A stretch of DNA of 64,000 nucleotides from Ochotona curzoniae (taxonomy: Eukaryota > Chordata > Mammalia > Lagomorpha > Ochotonidae), in assembly GCF_017591425.1 (NCBI RefSeq), contig NW_024467106.1, forward strand, positions 26,526,501 through 26,590,500. The letters run 5' to 3'. Position numbers and translations under genes: made by a program. The stretch's first letter is position 1, and every line of letters begins with the position of its first letter. A model generated the notes under the pieces. It saw only the letters and a program-made list of their open reading frames with translations, made no database searches and was not told the origin of the DNA. Of this stretch, positions 1 to 11,754 are shown one piece after another.

Positions 1-763
1 CAGTGGGGCCCTGTGCAACCTGCACTGACCCTTTACATGAACTGGCCACCTCCTATTTCAAGAGGCAGAGATGATCACAGCTTTCTTGGTGTGTATCTCC
101 ATCTGCCCTTTGTTCAGACACTCCAACAGCCCTTCAGTTTACATCTGGGACACACTATCACTGCATCCATGCCTAACTGAGTCTGTTCCTTCCCTGAACA
201 TTACATATGGCATCTTTCCTTCTCTTCAACAGAAGTACATTCAAGTTAGTTCTTCCAAGATCCTTGAGACACTACAAGCCAGAACTGTACATCCCAATGT
301 TTGTAATGAATAAAAATACTGCTTTTTAATCTGGGTAAGTATTGTTCAGGTATTTGCTATACTAGTCTCTATGCTTGTTTTTAAGTATGAACAACTTCAC
401 TCATTTAATAAAGTTTTCTAAGTGGCTTGACAATAACAAGGCCCCCTCCAAACGCAGTTTTTGGGAAAAGACTGAATGAACATAAATCCTCACCAAACTC
501 TTTCCTGTATTTGAGCCAGGCCAAGATAAGCAGTATCTCCTTAGTAACTACTCCACTAACATAACTCCATATTTTCTGTTTCGATGATAACCTATATCTT
601 CAAGATGTCATGAAGAATTAAACCAGCACTTCTGTTTTTATGTGCTATTCGGCTTTGAATGTCCTGGATAATCCTGAGATTTTGAAATAGGAAAACCAAA
701 TCTGATATGAAAGCTTCTCTTCTGGGAAACTCCTCTAAATGAGGGATCTAAACAATGGAATGG
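1..763. other. MSANTD3 intron, nothing recognised
   Basis: Intronic sequence downstream (in gene sense) of the first coding exon. I see no repeat family, exon or RNA gene that I can name. A short open frame at 71-313 has no recognisable content. Confidence 0.5.
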
Positions 764-859
764 GAAAGGAGGTCCCTGAGGGGCACATGTGAAGGAGGTG
801 CCTGAGGGGTGCATTCCCAGGGCCCAGGGGCCTATGAAGGAGGCCCCAAGGGGCACATG
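764..859. repeat. Three-copy GA/G-rich minisatellite beside the MSANTD3 donor
   Basis: Imperfect copies of a roughly 24-bp unit occur at 764-789, 791-813 and 836-859, sharing 'gaaggagg' followed by 'gaggggcacatg' with a few changes. The array lies 22 bp past the splice donor, inside the intron. Because it stays open on the minus strand, it lengthens the open frame of the coding exon if the intron is retained. Confidence 0.7.
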
Positions 860-882
860 CATAGGACCTGGGGTCCCTGTAC

Positions 883-1300
883 CTGGAGCTGCAGCATCTG
901 CACGGTACTCCGGCTCCTCCTCGGGAGGACTCTGCAGGAAGTAGAGCTGCTCCGGCAACATGCTAGCCATCTTCTCCTTCCCCAGGACGTGGGCGCCTAA
1001 CAGCGGGCTCACACTCCGTTTCACCTTCTCCCTCCTTTCGTGGGCCATGATTTTTTTGGTCCGAGCCTTGATGTTCTCCCAGCACTTCTTCAGCTGTTTG
1101 AAATCCCGCAGCGACACGCTGGGCTGGGAGTTGTACTCATGGGCCAGCGCCTGCCAGGTGCGCTGCTTGAGGGCGATAGTGCGTGCGTCGCTCTTCTTAC
1201 ACTCCAGCACATATTTGTACTTTTCTACCAAAGCCAACAAGATGCTCTTTTCCAATTCGGAGAAGTATTTGGCAGGTTTTATGATTTCGTTGTTTTGCAT
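883..1300 (-). CDS. MSANTD3: MSANTD3 first coding exon (Myb/SANT-like domain)
   Basis: Encodes the first 139 residues plus one nucleotide of MSANTD3, a nuclear protein with a Myb/SANT-like DNA-binding domain. The translation from the ATG at 1298-1300 is close to the human protein as I know it. The domain spans about residues 12-85 and includes Trp49 and Trp74, helix-forming [16 protein letters not shown], and a basic segment [18 protein letters not shown] after the domain. The exon acceptor is cttctttttacag|GAT, so the exon starts at 1333 with a 33-nt 5' UTR part. The donor is CAG|gtacag, last exonic base 883, leaving phase 1. The frame stays open past the donor to 638, but that extension (Gly/Pro-rich, from a minisatellite) is intron and not protein. 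The biochemical role is poorly known; a transcription-factor role is inferred from the domain. Gene identity is secure; the exact TSS and later exons are not in view. Confidence 0.93.
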
Positions 1301-1333
1301 TTTCCACTAGATTTCTCCTGGCCCTTTGCTATC

Positions 1334-1934
1334 CTGTAAAAAGAAGTTTGAAATAATCATTACCAAGCCCTAGCCAAAAAAAAAAAAAAAAAGGTGGGTG
1401 AGTCCCAGAGGTCTGATTCCTGAATTCTTAAGTCTCTCCTCTGGTATGGTACTTGCTCTTTCATTCATGTTGAGTTAGAATAGTCTCAGGAAAATATCTT
1501 GAACTCTGCTAGGAATGAGGTTTTACTCCAAAGTAGACTCTCACTACATCCTTTGTCTCAGCCATATTGTGACTACCTAGCATGTAACAGGAAAAAAAGT
1601 TGAATATGTAATGTGAAACTCTCATTTTTCACTTTCTTTCCAATTAATGTTGGGGAATTAGTTATTCCCATAAGCATAATGTTATACACAGCTTTGAAGC
1701 CAAATAGCCTCCTCACATTTTTGTCACAGCTGAAGACAAGAGAAGCACTCTTGGCGTCAAATAGAAAAGATGATGCAAACACCACCAACATTTCCATCAC
1801 AATGCCTATGACCTTGAAGAGGTCAGGCTCCTGTAACAACCACAGCTGCTTTATAAAGTGAGGGGCATTAGGGATCACATATTTTTCCCCACAAAAGTTA
1901 GAGAGAGTCAGAGGACGCTCTCCATCCACTAGTT
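1334..1934. other. MSANTD3 intron 1, start of interval without named elements
   Basis: Single-copy-looking intronic DNA with an adenine run at about 1376-1392. An open frame on the minus strand (1573-1929) has no recognisable protein content. Confidence 0.4.
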
Positions 1935-2185
1935 TACTCTCCCAATAGTTAACAGCCAGTCCTGGGTCAGGCTGAAACCAGGAGCCAGGAGCTCAATCCA
2001 GGTGTCCCACAGGGGTGTAGCAGTACAAGTACTTGGGCCATCTGCTGCTGCTTTCCTAGATGCATCAGGAGGGAGCTGGATCCGACACGGAGCAGTTGGC
2101 ACTTGAGCAGGCACCCACGTAGGATGCAAACACTGTGGACAGTGGTTCAACTCACTGCACCATGACATCTGTCCCACGGGCACTT
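1935..2185 (-). mobile_element. CSINE, antisense, old, tail missing
   Basis: Antisense CSINE body with the phrases 'aggagccaggagctc', 'acttgggccatctgctgct' and 'gggagctggatc', ending in the inverted head 'caactcactgcaccatg'. The A-rich 3' tail side is not recognisable. Confidence 0.7.
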
Positions 2186-3689
2186 TTAAAAGCATACAAA
2201 CTACGTAATTTCACAAGTAAAGGGTCTTGGGCACTCAGAAATCCAGTCCTACACTCCTCTTTACTCTTGAGAGATCCAAAGGCCAGAAGGACAAATAGAG
2301 TTGACTGCTCAAGATCTCCCAGGCGGCAACTTAGAAATCCACAACCTGGAGTGCTCTAGCGGTGTCTGGGGTTAACACCATTCCACAACTATCTCTTGGG
2401 CTCTCCCCTGGGGTGGCTCTGCACTCCTCAACTATGATTCCCCTAAGTCACTGGGATCATGCCCCTCTGTTCCCAGTCCACATCAGGGGCATAATAAAAG
2501 TCTTACTCCATAGAAGCGTCTGAAATCCACTTGCATTTAGAACTCAACACCATCCAATCACAGGAGGCTTCCTGTAAAAGGCATCTCTCAGACACGTGGC
2601 TAATACTGACATAGCAATGAAGTGAGCATTCCACCTTCCCCTTATCGGAAATAGTCTCTCAGAGTCACCAAAGCAACAGGCAGGCATCCAGATAATGATG
2701 ATGCCAAAGAAGTCCACTTGACAAAAGAATCAGGAACCAACTCGAGAAGGGTTTAAGTAGCCAAATATCAAGTGGGATGGGTATGTAACATTTCAGCAGA
2801 TTACTTTCATAATTTTTGTGTACACTTGAAAATGTTCATCATTACAAGTTCGGGAGAAAAGAGGCTGTGACTTTGAAATGTATGGTACATTTATTTAAAA
2901 AGCACACCATTACGAGTCAGCTATTCAGATCCTATGCCTGGGGAAGGCGTGAGGGGGAAGTGGTGGGTTTCTGTTATACATAATGGCTGAAATACACCTA
3001 CCAGGGCTGAGGGAACCTAGACAGACCCAAGGGCCTAGAAACTGAAGTCGCAGAGCACCGGCTTTCCAGGAGGGCATTTAGTCTTCCACTATGCACTGCC
3101 TCATCCTGAAAGTTATAGTTAGATAGAAGTCCTCGTGTGAGCACCGTCTCCACAGACCAGCTATCCCTCTTCACATTCATACAGCACATCAAGTTTGACA
3201 TTTTGTCAAAATGATTCAGCCAGCAGACCCTCAGCCAAGCTAAATGAACAGATATTTACCTTTGGAGTTATATCCCTGCATGCCTATACTCCCAGGCCTG
3301 TGCTTTGATCTGCTTGGGATAAAAGACCAGCAATCATACTCACTCCAGAAATACTCACTGTCATCAAGACCTCTGTCCCTGAAGTTAGGGTTCCCCAAAT
3401 TGAAATTCATGCACACACATACACAAACATGGCACATTCTAATTACTTCTACGTTATCTTCGCCCAGGTATCTATGTCCAACTTCATTTCTGGAGTTTGT
3501 ATTAAGAAAACAATAGGTGCACTGAATCTCCTGAAACTGCACAACTCCCAAACTAGATGATGCTCAAACTGGTCCAGCCCAACACCACCGCCCCACGAGA
3601 CGACAATGCACACATTTTCTCTGTGCCCCGATTCTTGTCTGGAACCATTGCTATAAGGAATCAGAATTTTGATTCAAAGATCAAAAACT
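2186..3689. other. MSANTD3 intron 1, no clear element
   Basis: No gene recognised. The stretch 2770-2860 faintly resembles an old L1 3' end, but I cannot place it. Short open frames on both strands here look like chance. Confidence 0.4.
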
Positions 3690-4019
3690 GGGCCCGGCGC
3701 AGTGGCGCAAGTGGTTAAGGTCCTCGCCTTGCACGCCCGGGATCCCATATGGGCGCCGGTTCTAATCCCGGCAGCCCCGCTTCCCTTCCAGCTCCCTGCC
3801 TGTGGCCCAGGAAAGCAGTCGAGGACGGCCCAAAGCTTTGGGAACCTGCACCCGCGTGGGAGACCCAGAAGAGGCTCCTGGCTTCGGATCGGCATAGTAT
3901 TGGCCCGTTGCGCTCACTTGGGGAGTGAATCATCGGACGGAAGATCTTCCTCTCTGTCTCTCCTCTCTGTATATCTGCCTTTCCAATAAAAAATAATAAA
4001 AATAAATCTTTAAAAAAAA
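3690..4019 (+). mobile_element. Full-length young CSINE
   Basis: Best intact plus-strand copy. It starts 'gggcccggcgcagtggcgc'. The Pol III A box lies around 'gtggcgcaagtggttaagg' and the B box is 'ggttctaatccc'. A SINE body follows, then a pyrimidine stretch (tcttcctctctgtctctcc) and the A-rich tail ending at 4019. CSINEs are non-autonomous and are mobilised by L1 reverse transcriptase. Near-identity to the copies at 29381 and 31752 indicates recent activity. The target-site duplication is short and uncertain (caaaaact / aaaaaact). Confidence 0.93.
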
Positions 4020-4574
4020 CTAATTATGTCCTATTTATTCATTTATATGCAATGCTACTTTATAACTGTATGTTATAGATTTATATATTATACCTAATTT
4101 CATTCTAAATATTTCCCTTCCTGATTATTTAAGAGAAATCCCTAGAAGCAGAATAGTTGTCACAAACACTTAAGACTTAGGTTATATCACCAATCCCCCT
4201 GGTATAAAAAAGTGTCACATTTACATTTCTACAACAGCACCCGAGCATGTCCGTTCCTCACCCTGCTTTACTCTTGCTGCTAAAGACATTTTTTTATTCT
4301 ATGTCAGTTATGGAGGTTGAAACAACAAGAAGTCACCTCCTTGTCTAATGATACATGAATTCCAGTGCTCAGGCAAATAAGATGTTCTGTAAAGAACAAA
4401 GTCCCTGTGTGCTCAGGTGGGGTCAAAACTTCGTGTTATTAATTCCTAACTATTTAGTAAATCTCCTTCACAACATGTGTAGTGCCTCTAGTGGCCACCA
4501 GATGGTGGTGGACTTGGCGGGGAGCCTGAATTCCACCAAGGAACCTGCGCTAAAACAGGCCAGTTGAAGCTCAA
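4020..4574. other. MSANTD3 intron 1, AT-rich, nothing recognised
   Basis: AT-rich intronic DNA. No element, exon or RNA gene seen. Confidence 0.4.
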
Positions 4575-4715
4575 AGTAGTAATAGCAATAATGAAACAGC
4601 AAATAACTTTTATGGAGCCCTTATTGTGAGTTAGACACTATGCCACATGCTTAATATGCACTACATCATTTAATCCTCCCAAAGGAAGCCCCTGAGAGTA
4701 CCATTTGCTTCCCTG
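4575..4715 (-). mobile_element. MIR, antisense 3' half
   Basis: Antisense match to the MIR 3' half: 'aataacttttatggagccc', 'gttagacactatgccacat' and 'catttaatcctccc' follow the order expected for a reversed MIR core and 3' end. Confidence 0.7.
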
Positions 4716-5004
4716 CAATATTTTCTGTTAAAAAAAAAAATACCAGAAGAAATTATACAACTACTTTCAAAAGCAAATATTCAAAATTACCAACACCTGG
4801 GGGACCATTAATTGCCTATTAACTAAACGGTTATTTAATCACTGGCTAAGTAAACCCACAGTTACCAATTTACTCTGCTTAATTTCGTAGAACAGCAGGC
4901 CTCCCTGGGCCATGTGGCTGCATCTGCAGGACTAAAAAGTGATTCTGGCATCAGCCAGGGGACTTCAGGCGCTCCCTAAGGGCTCTCAACAGCCTCAGGA
5001 TGCA

Positions 5005-5115
5005 CGCTGGTTAATTCCCATTTCTCAGACAGGAAAACTGCGGCTCAGCAACTTGCTGTGGTCACATAAAGCAGCAGAACCAGGATTCAGGCTCGGATCT
5101 TGACTCCAATGCCCG
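5005..5115 (-). mobile_element. MIR, antisense 5' half
   Basis: Continues the MIR order: 'cccatttctcagacaggaa', 'ctcagcaacttgctg', 'gtcacataaagcagcagaac', then 'aggattcaggctcgg' near the reversed B box. It may be the other half of the MIR at 4575-4715, separated by about 290 bp. Confidence 0.65.
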
Positions 5116-6054
5116 TGACCTTCGCTCTGTTTAGCTCTCTGATTTCAGACCTAGTGGGTGCCTCTGCACCAACGCTCCTGTCATGTCAGTTAATGAGTAC
5201 TCCAGCTGTCAGCCAGGGAAGGTCCTGGGGTTGGACCGGCTGGGGAGGTGCTGTGCCTCTCTCCCCGCTTCCCCTTGCCTCCATCCCCTCCTCTCTGCAA
5301 ACCTACAGCCCACAGCTCCACAAGAGGTGGGCCTCTCTCACCCTCATCAGAGCTCTGAAATGAGTTCAGCCACAGATCTGCCAGCAAGGAATGCTTGGGA
5401 AGTTAACTGTGGTGAGAGCCGGGAGCCTTCAAATGGGCCACATCCCAGGGCAGTGTTGCCAGTCTATTTCAGCGCCTTCAGTTCCTTAACCTAAGGAAAA
5501 GACCTCCTGGGCAAAGCTTCCTAACCGACACTTGGAGGCTGGCAGGCATCTTTAAGCTGAAAACCATTCCGCGGTGTCTGTAAGCGGTGACAGGCGACAA
5601 CAGAACAAGCCTTCCCTACTGCACGAGTCACTTTCCCAGCTCTGCTCCACAGCGCCTGTCCTGGAGTGCTGTCCCGCCACACACCGGGCTACATACATTC
5701 TTCAGGATCACCGTGGTCCAAAAAGCAGTCCAGTGCCTCTCACAGGTGGCCCCCGAGCAAACACGTCATGAAAACACACACTTTATAACGTAAAAGTAAA
5801 ATGCATAGAACATCACATACAACAAAAAAAGACTACAGTAAAATAAAAAACAAAGCCACAGCAAAGTAAAAATAATCCAATGAAATGGCAAAACTCCAGT
5901 GCAATGCAAGTCCCCCACAGGTCTAAACAACAGAGCACAATTCTAATATCATGAAAGAACAGAGGAAGCGCTCAGCGCAATGCCTGAAACACTAGCACTG
6001 ATTAAACCACCACAGACTGTGATAAGTATATTTAATATTCCACCTAAAAACAAC
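5116..6054. other. MSANTD3 intron 1, no clear element
   Basis: GC-richer start (about 5100-5470) with overlapping chance open frames, then A-rich sequence at 5770-5900. Nothing that I can assign. Confidence 0.4.
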
Positions 6055-6388
6055 GATCCATCTGCTTATAGACAGAATGTTTGTACTCTCCTCAAATTCA
6101 AATGTTGAAGGCCTAACCCCCAGAAGGGCTGTTTTGGAGAATTAGGCCTCTACGGAAGTTATTAAGGCTACGTGAGGCCCTGAGGGACAGTGCCCTGTGA
6201 CAGGAGCCACTGGGCAGCTCACACTCTCTCCACATGCACAAAAGGAGGGCATGCCAGTGTGCAGCGAGCCGTGCACTGCAGGCCAAGAAGCAGGGCCCAG
6301 AAAGAAACAGTCCTTGTCTTCATCTCACACTTCTCATTCCCCAGACTAGGAGACATAAATTTCTACTTCCAAGCCACCTTAACTTTGA
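6055..6388 (+). mobile_element. Ancient interspersed repeat (MaLR/MLT1-like type), family unsettled
   Basis: Contains a familiar order of phrases: 'caaatgttgaaggcctaacc', 'ttaggcctctacgg', 'gaggccctgaggga', and at the end 'aggagacataaatttctac' followed by 'ccaagccacc'. This matches an old, widespread mammalian repeat ending in a poly(A)-signal-like segment. It is cut at its right end by the CSINE at 6390. The family name is uncertain. Confidence 0.5.
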
Positions 6389-6389
6389 C

Positions 6390-6716
6390 TTACTTTTTTT
6401 TTTAAAGATGTATTTTTACTTGGAAGGCAGAGGTATAAAGAGAAAAGGGAAGACAGCTTTTCCCTCTACTTGTTCACTCTCCAAATGGCCACAATGGTCA
6501 GAGCTGGCCCAGTCCATAGCGCGGTGCCTGCAGTTTCCTCCAGCTCTGTCACAGGGATGAAGGGGCCCAAGCACTTGGGCCATTCCCTGCTGCTTTCCCA
6601 GAAGTATTAGCAGGGAAGTAGATCTGACGTGGAGCACCTGGGACTCGAACTGGTATCCATTTGGATGCTGCCGCCACAGGCAGAGGCTTAGCTTGCTATA
6701 CCACAACACCAGCCCC
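6390..6716 (-). mobile_element. CSINE, antisense
   Basis: Begins with the T-rich reversed tail 'ttttttttttaaagatgtat', runs through the SINE body, and ends at the reversed head 'accacaacaccagcccc'. Divergent from the young copies. Confidence 0.88.
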
Positions 6717-6964
6717 CTTAATGATCTTGAAGTTCACCAAAAAATGAGACTAAGTCTTAAGGTTTGAGCACAGATTACACAGTGTTGGCAAGGCTGCACT
6801 TTTACTGCCTGTTGGGGCAATGGAAGTTCCTTGAGTTAATGCCCAGAATGAGCATCAGAATCTAAGAGCTGTAGCCCAGAGCCATGGGGCAGGTGTCAAG
6901 ACATTCATGAACTGCTTGCTGCTCTTAATATGAAGTGAAAACCTCCACTCACAACGCTACCTTC

Positions 6965-7090
6965 AGCACTCAGCTGTGTAACTCTGGGGAAGCCAATTAG
7001 TCTCTAAGGCTTCCTCTGTACAGTGGAGAGAGTGCCCCTCAACTGGCCCTGTTCCCGCTGCACAACAATGCTGCAACGATAAGTGAAGGC
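6965..7090 (+). mobile_element. MIR fragment
   Basis: Central MIR phrases in sense order: 'cagctgtgtaactctggg', 'aagccaattagtctctaag', 'cttcctctgtacagtggaga'. Confidence 0.6.
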
Positions 7091-7430
7091 AGCAGCCTGG
7101 GTGAAAGCTTCGATACATGGTGGTCCCTCCCACCCACAGAAAACTGCACCCAGAAGCAGAACACCAGTCTATGGGCAGTACACACAAGGCTAAACTTAAG
7201 GGAACTTCAGTTCACACACAAGGTCCAACAAATACACAACTGACGCATGCCAACGCCTCAGCATGGTGAGAGGATATGTGAATGGCCCCTCGAAACTGGA
7301 AGCAGTACCAGCATGCAGTACAGGCGTGCTGAAAAAGACACCCTAACAGGGGACACAGACGTGAGCCTGTTCAGAGCAGAGGTGAATCTGACTTCACAAA
7401 CTAGAGCTAGATCTTTAAGAAAACACAAAA

Positions 7431-7748
7431 ATGGGGCCACCATGGTGGCTCAGCAAGAGTCTTAAGTATTCCATTGGGCACCGGTTCACGTCCCAGCACT
7501 CTACTTCCAATTCAGTTCCCTGCTTATGACCTGGGAAAGCAGCAAATACTGGCTCAAGTCCTTTGGTCCCTGCAAACACATGGGAGACCTTGACGAGGTT
7601 CCTGGCTTCGGGAAAAGCTCAGCTTCAGCAGTTGTGGCCATTTGGTGAGTGAACAGTGGACAGAAGATCTCTCTCTCCTTCTCTCTATAAACTTCTTTCT
7701 GTAAATCTGCCTTTCCAATTAAAAAAAATTTAATCTTTAAAAACAAAA
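7431..7748 (+). mobile_element. CSINE
   Basis: Head 'ggggccaccatggtggctca', body with 'ctgggaaagcagcaaa', tail 'taatctttaaaaac'. Lies head to tail with the next copy. Confidence 0.88.
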
Positions 7749-7750
7749 CA

Positions 7751-8087
7751 TAGTGGGTTCATTGCGATGGCTCAGTGACTAAATTCTCACCTTGCTTGCA
7801 CCGGGACCCCATTTAGGACCCCACTTGCTGGTCATGTCCTGGCTGCTCCACTTCTCTTCCAGCTCCCTGCTTGTGGCCTAGGAAAGGTATAGAGGACTGC
7901 CCAAAGCCTTGGGGCCCTGCACCTGCATGGGAGACCCAGAAGAAGCTCCTGGCTTCAGATCAGTTCAGTTCCAGCCATGGTGGTTACTTAGGGAGTGAAT
8001 CAGCGGACAGAAGATCTTTCTCTCTCTGTCTCTCCTTCTCTCTGTAAATCTACCTTTCCAATAAAAATAAATAAATCTTAAAAAAAT
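7751..8087 (+). mobile_element. CSINE, second of a tandem pair
   Basis: Head 'gggttcattgcgatggctca', body with 'gcatgggagacccagaagaa', tail 'aataaataaatcttaaaaa'. It starts right after the tail of the preceding copy, so it probably inserted into that A-rich tail. Confidence 0.88.
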
Positions 8088-8960
8088 ATATACATAGCAT
8101 ATGAGCAGCAAGAGTGGAAGGAGAGCACTCAAACAAATACAGGCTCATTGGCCTGGATTCGGTGGGGACTACATTAACAGTGGGGCCAAGGTCCACACCC
8201 AAGACTATTTCAAAGGAAGAAATAAACGCGATGCACCCGTGGGTGTCTACATGTCTAGGCTCATCGCCAGTGATCACAGGAAGCATAGGTGGTAGGGGAT
8301 ACAGGGACTAACCAGCACCTACCTGGACCGGCATTTTTAGAGACAATGGTGTTCCTGAGGGGCCAGGAGACCCCAGTGCCTAGAGTTTCCAGTACCTCAG
8401 GGGACACTATGCCACACAATGGTTAGGAGACAGGCTGGTGCAAGGCAGAGTTACAGGAATGGTGACAGAGTCCATCCCAGGGTCACTACCCCAGCATTGT
8501 AGAGGGGGAATAGGAACCTTACTTCCAATGAGAGTAGATTGGAATTAGAACAAAGCAGGCCCCAGCTCAGGAAAGACCTAGAAAATGACACAGAAATGAC
8601 GGGGGAGCTAAGTGGCATCCATCCCTCCTACCCCACCTTACCCCAGGAAGGCCTGTTAAAATCCTGTGGGTGGCCAGCTTGTACTAAAGACGTTTCATCT
8701 GTCACCTCCATCCCCTGAGTCCACATCTCAAAAATAACCTGAGTAATGCAAGGCGGATGAAGGATTTCGGTGGGATCCTTTCACTTCACAGCTTAGGGCA
8801 GAACAGAGTCTTGTCATATCCCTCCTGACAGACGCCAGTCTCAAATGGAAACCCCATACTTCGTTCTGTGCTCTGCGCCCACCCACAGCCCCTCTTTTGG
8901 AATATTCTCACCCCTTTCACAAGGTTCCCTTAAAACCTCCCCACTGCCCACCTGTGCGCT
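8088..8960. other. MSANTD3 intron 1, nothing recognised
   Basis: No repeat family or exon seen. Open frames at 8101-8311 overlap in two frames and have no recognisable content. Confidence 0.4.
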
Positions 8961-8974
8961 CAAATGCACTATTC

Positions 8975-9060
8975 TCTACTCCATCACTCATTGTGTGACA
9001 TTGAGCAAGTCCTCTTTCCTTACTGCCAGTCCACTCCTCATCTCTCAAGCAGATGCTCTC
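8975..9060 (+). mobile_element. MIR core fragment
   Basis: Shows 'actcattgtgtgacattgag' and 'caagtcctctttcctta' then 'cctcatctct', the MIR core in sense order. Confidence 0.55.
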
Positions 9061-11265
9061 TCAAGACCCATTCAGGGCTGGCAATCCACATTAGCACTAC
9101 TGTCGAAATAATTTTCCTGCAACCTCTTTTCCACAGCTCACTGCCAAAGACACCTACACGGTGTATGGTATTTCCTGATTATTTAAGAGGCTGGGTGGAA
9201 CCGCTGGCCAGTAAGAGAGAACACTGAAACAGAACAAAATGACCTCTGCACTTACTACAATCTTGCTGTTTTAAGGCCCACTGTTAGGGCTGACTCTATC
9301 TAGGAGGCAGTTTCAGGTAAAAATGGCTGACGCAGGTGATCCAATCTCCCGCTCATTACAGCTCCTTGAGGGATGCCTTTACACAGCAGGCTCTTGATAC
9401 GCATTTAAGGAATACATGTTGATACCACTCTCCCTACCATTTGTTCTTTAATAACTACAATAGGATGTTTGACTATCTACAAAGTCTTCATTTTCTATAG
9501 GATTTCACCCTAAAAAAAAAATCTTTTCCTAGCTGCTTCTGGTAAAAATCATTACAGCCCAAACGCAGTAGCAATACCCCTGGTTAAACTGTCTCCCAAC
9601 TATGAGGATGCTCTTCCCTGTCCAGATCTACCAGGACGGCCACTCACTTGCCACCTTCCTGCCTCCCCTCTCAAGCACCCTGCAGCCTTCAACCTGGTCC
9701 TCCCCCCTTCCCCTTCTCTGCTCCTCCGGGCAGCCATGGCCCTTGGAAGTGTTTATTTTTTGCCATCTGTGCCTCAAAGTGACTGTGACTGAAGCAGCTT
9801 TGTGTTGAAGGTCTCCTGACACCACCTCCCCTTCAGGAAACCAGAGGCATTTTTTCAAGTCCAGCCTGAGCTCCTCTCTTCCCACTCCTCAGCTCCACCT
9901 GAAGCCACGCCATGCAGTCCGTGCAGCGCAGGCTTCCTTGACCAGCCTCTGAAGTCACAGGTAAAGCAAATTCCCTGCCCAGAAGGCAAGCGGTCCCCTC
10001 TTCAGCCTGCTTCTGGTCCACGTTGGCCATTCTCCTACACTGCCACCACTTCAGCTACGCCCATCAGGCCAGGAGCACTGAGTCTTTCCCTCTCACGACA
10101 GCACCCTGAGAAGCTCTCTCCAGAGACCTATCTGCTCCCTCAAGGGTCTTCTGTAACTGAAGCTTGCAATGACATTTTATGTGCTTCTTCAATGCAGAGC
10201 AAACACTATGTTCAAAAGAAAGCACAGGGGTCCAGCAGCAGAGCTTCTCCGGCAGGCTGCACCTCTCTCCTTAGCATCCATGCCTTCACAGCGCTCTTGT
10301 AAGCAAGCCCTCCACAGAGCTCCCCGCAATAGGCACTTCTCCTTGTTTTCACAGTCATACTTATCCACACCCCAGGCTGCTGCTGGCTGATGATTTCAGC
10401 AGCACCAACTTCACCGGGCAAGATAGAAACCTCGGCGAGCTCCGGGATCACATGCAACTAGTTAATCATTCCCCGTACATACTTTGTACCTCCAAGTCCG
10501 GTCTCTCCTCTCCCTTTGTCACTTGTAAGTCTGAGGTTGGACCCTAACCCCTGAAATAATGTCCCCAATTTCCACACTACCACGGCAGGGATCTTCCCCA
10601 ACACAGGGATCCTGCCGAAGCCCAGCCCATACACCTCGGACATCTCTCCTGCTGCCTGACTGACTCGTCTAGAGGCATTCTGCATCTGGCCTTGACGGCA
10701 GTACCCTCCCCTTCTATCCCAACATCTCTGTGTACTTTTCAGTCTCATCAGACCAAACACTTACACACCCTTGAATCTGTGGTGTTCTCATGTGTCTGTG
10801 CACAGGAGGCTTCCTTCAAGGCACAATCAATCCCCATGCGATTTTTGTGACACTTTCCTCCATTAACACCCGGGCTGTCCTGCTGCTTTCAGTTATATCT
10901 GCTTCCTTCTAAAGTGGGTCCGAAGCAGCTTAAAAATCATATACCCACTGTAAGTATATATTTTTTTCTTTTTAAAGAAGAGAATCAGGACAAAGACAAG
11001 ACGGGATAAAAGAGATAAAAGCTAGGAGGTGATGAAACATTCAAAACCTTTATCATTAAGGTTCAGAGTCATGTTGTGAGACGTAGGCTGGCGGCTCTGA
11101 GTCTGTTTAGAATAGTGAGTTACTCTTGTATGAGCTGGGGCCGGTGCCAGGTTTTGTCTTGTTTTGTTTTTTAGCAATTTGCTCTTCAGGTCTGTCTTTC
11201 TCACTGGCCTGGGAAAGTCCTAAGAGAACGCATAATTTCTGACTCATCTCTCTTATGCTGTGTAT
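9061..11265. other. MSANTD3 intron 1, pyrimidine-rich, unassigned
   Basis: Long C/T-rich intronic stretch. Parts of 9960-10330 and 10640-10900 have the flavour of old L2, but I cannot align them with confidence. No exon or RNA gene seen. Confidence 0.35.
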
Positions 11266-11328
11266 GTGTGGTATATGACTCAGCACATCAATGGTGCAAA
11301 GCAGATCTTTGTTGAATGAATGTTGTCA
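11266..11328. mobile_element. L2/MIR-type 3' end fragment
   Basis: Ends with 'gatctttgttgaatgaatg', the hallmark of old L2/MIR 3' ends, after 'gactcagcacatcaatgg'. Confidence 0.4.
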
Positions 11329-11420
11329 CTGATGGTGAGGGATGTGGGTGGGAGGTACAAGCCCACTGTTTGTTGGGCTCCCTGGAAAGCATTCGAAAAA
11401 CAAAACAAAACAAAAAAATT

Positions 11421-11730
11421 ATGGGGTCAGCATGGTGGTACACAAGCTAATCCTCCATCCTGTGGTGCTAGCATCCCATATAGCTTCTGACTCCAATCCC
11501 AGCTGCTCTATTTACAGTCTAGTTCTCTGCTCAAGGCCTGGGAAAGCAGCAGCAGATGGCCCAACTCCTTGGGACAGGGAACTCACCTGGAAGACCCGGA
11601 AGAGGCTCCTGACCCCCAGCGTAGAATCAGCACAGCTCTGGCCATTGCAGTCATTTAGGGAGTGAACCAGTGGGTATAAAACCTTCTCTGTCCCTCTCTG
11701 CAAAATCTGCCTTTCAAATGAAAATGCAGC
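11421..11730 (+). mobile_element. CSINE
   Basis: Head 'ggggtcagcatggtggtaca', body with 'gcctgggaaagcagcagcag' and 'atttagggagtgaaccag', tail 'ctgcctttcaaatgaaaat'. The A-rich tail is degraded. Confidence 0.85.
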
Positions 11731-11754
11731 TTTTTCATTCTCACCAAAAAAATG

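Noticed and set aside
638..882. Open extension of the MSANTD3 coding frame (last 81 codons of a 220-residue frame)
   Set aside because: It lies beyond a strong CAG|gtacag donor placed exactly where the known protein has its exon junction, and it consists of a minisatellite. Kept only as an intron-retention possibility.
3690..3790. tRNA gene candidate (A box and B box present)
   Set aside because: The A/B boxes belong to the tRNA-derived CSINE head. No cloverleaf 3' half or anticodon arm consistent with a tRNA.
3669..3989. Frames that recur at 3.7, 29.4, 31.8 kb and elsewhere with similar Pro/Ser-rich peptides
   Set aside because: They are translations of CSINE copies. The repetition reflects the SINE, not a protein family.
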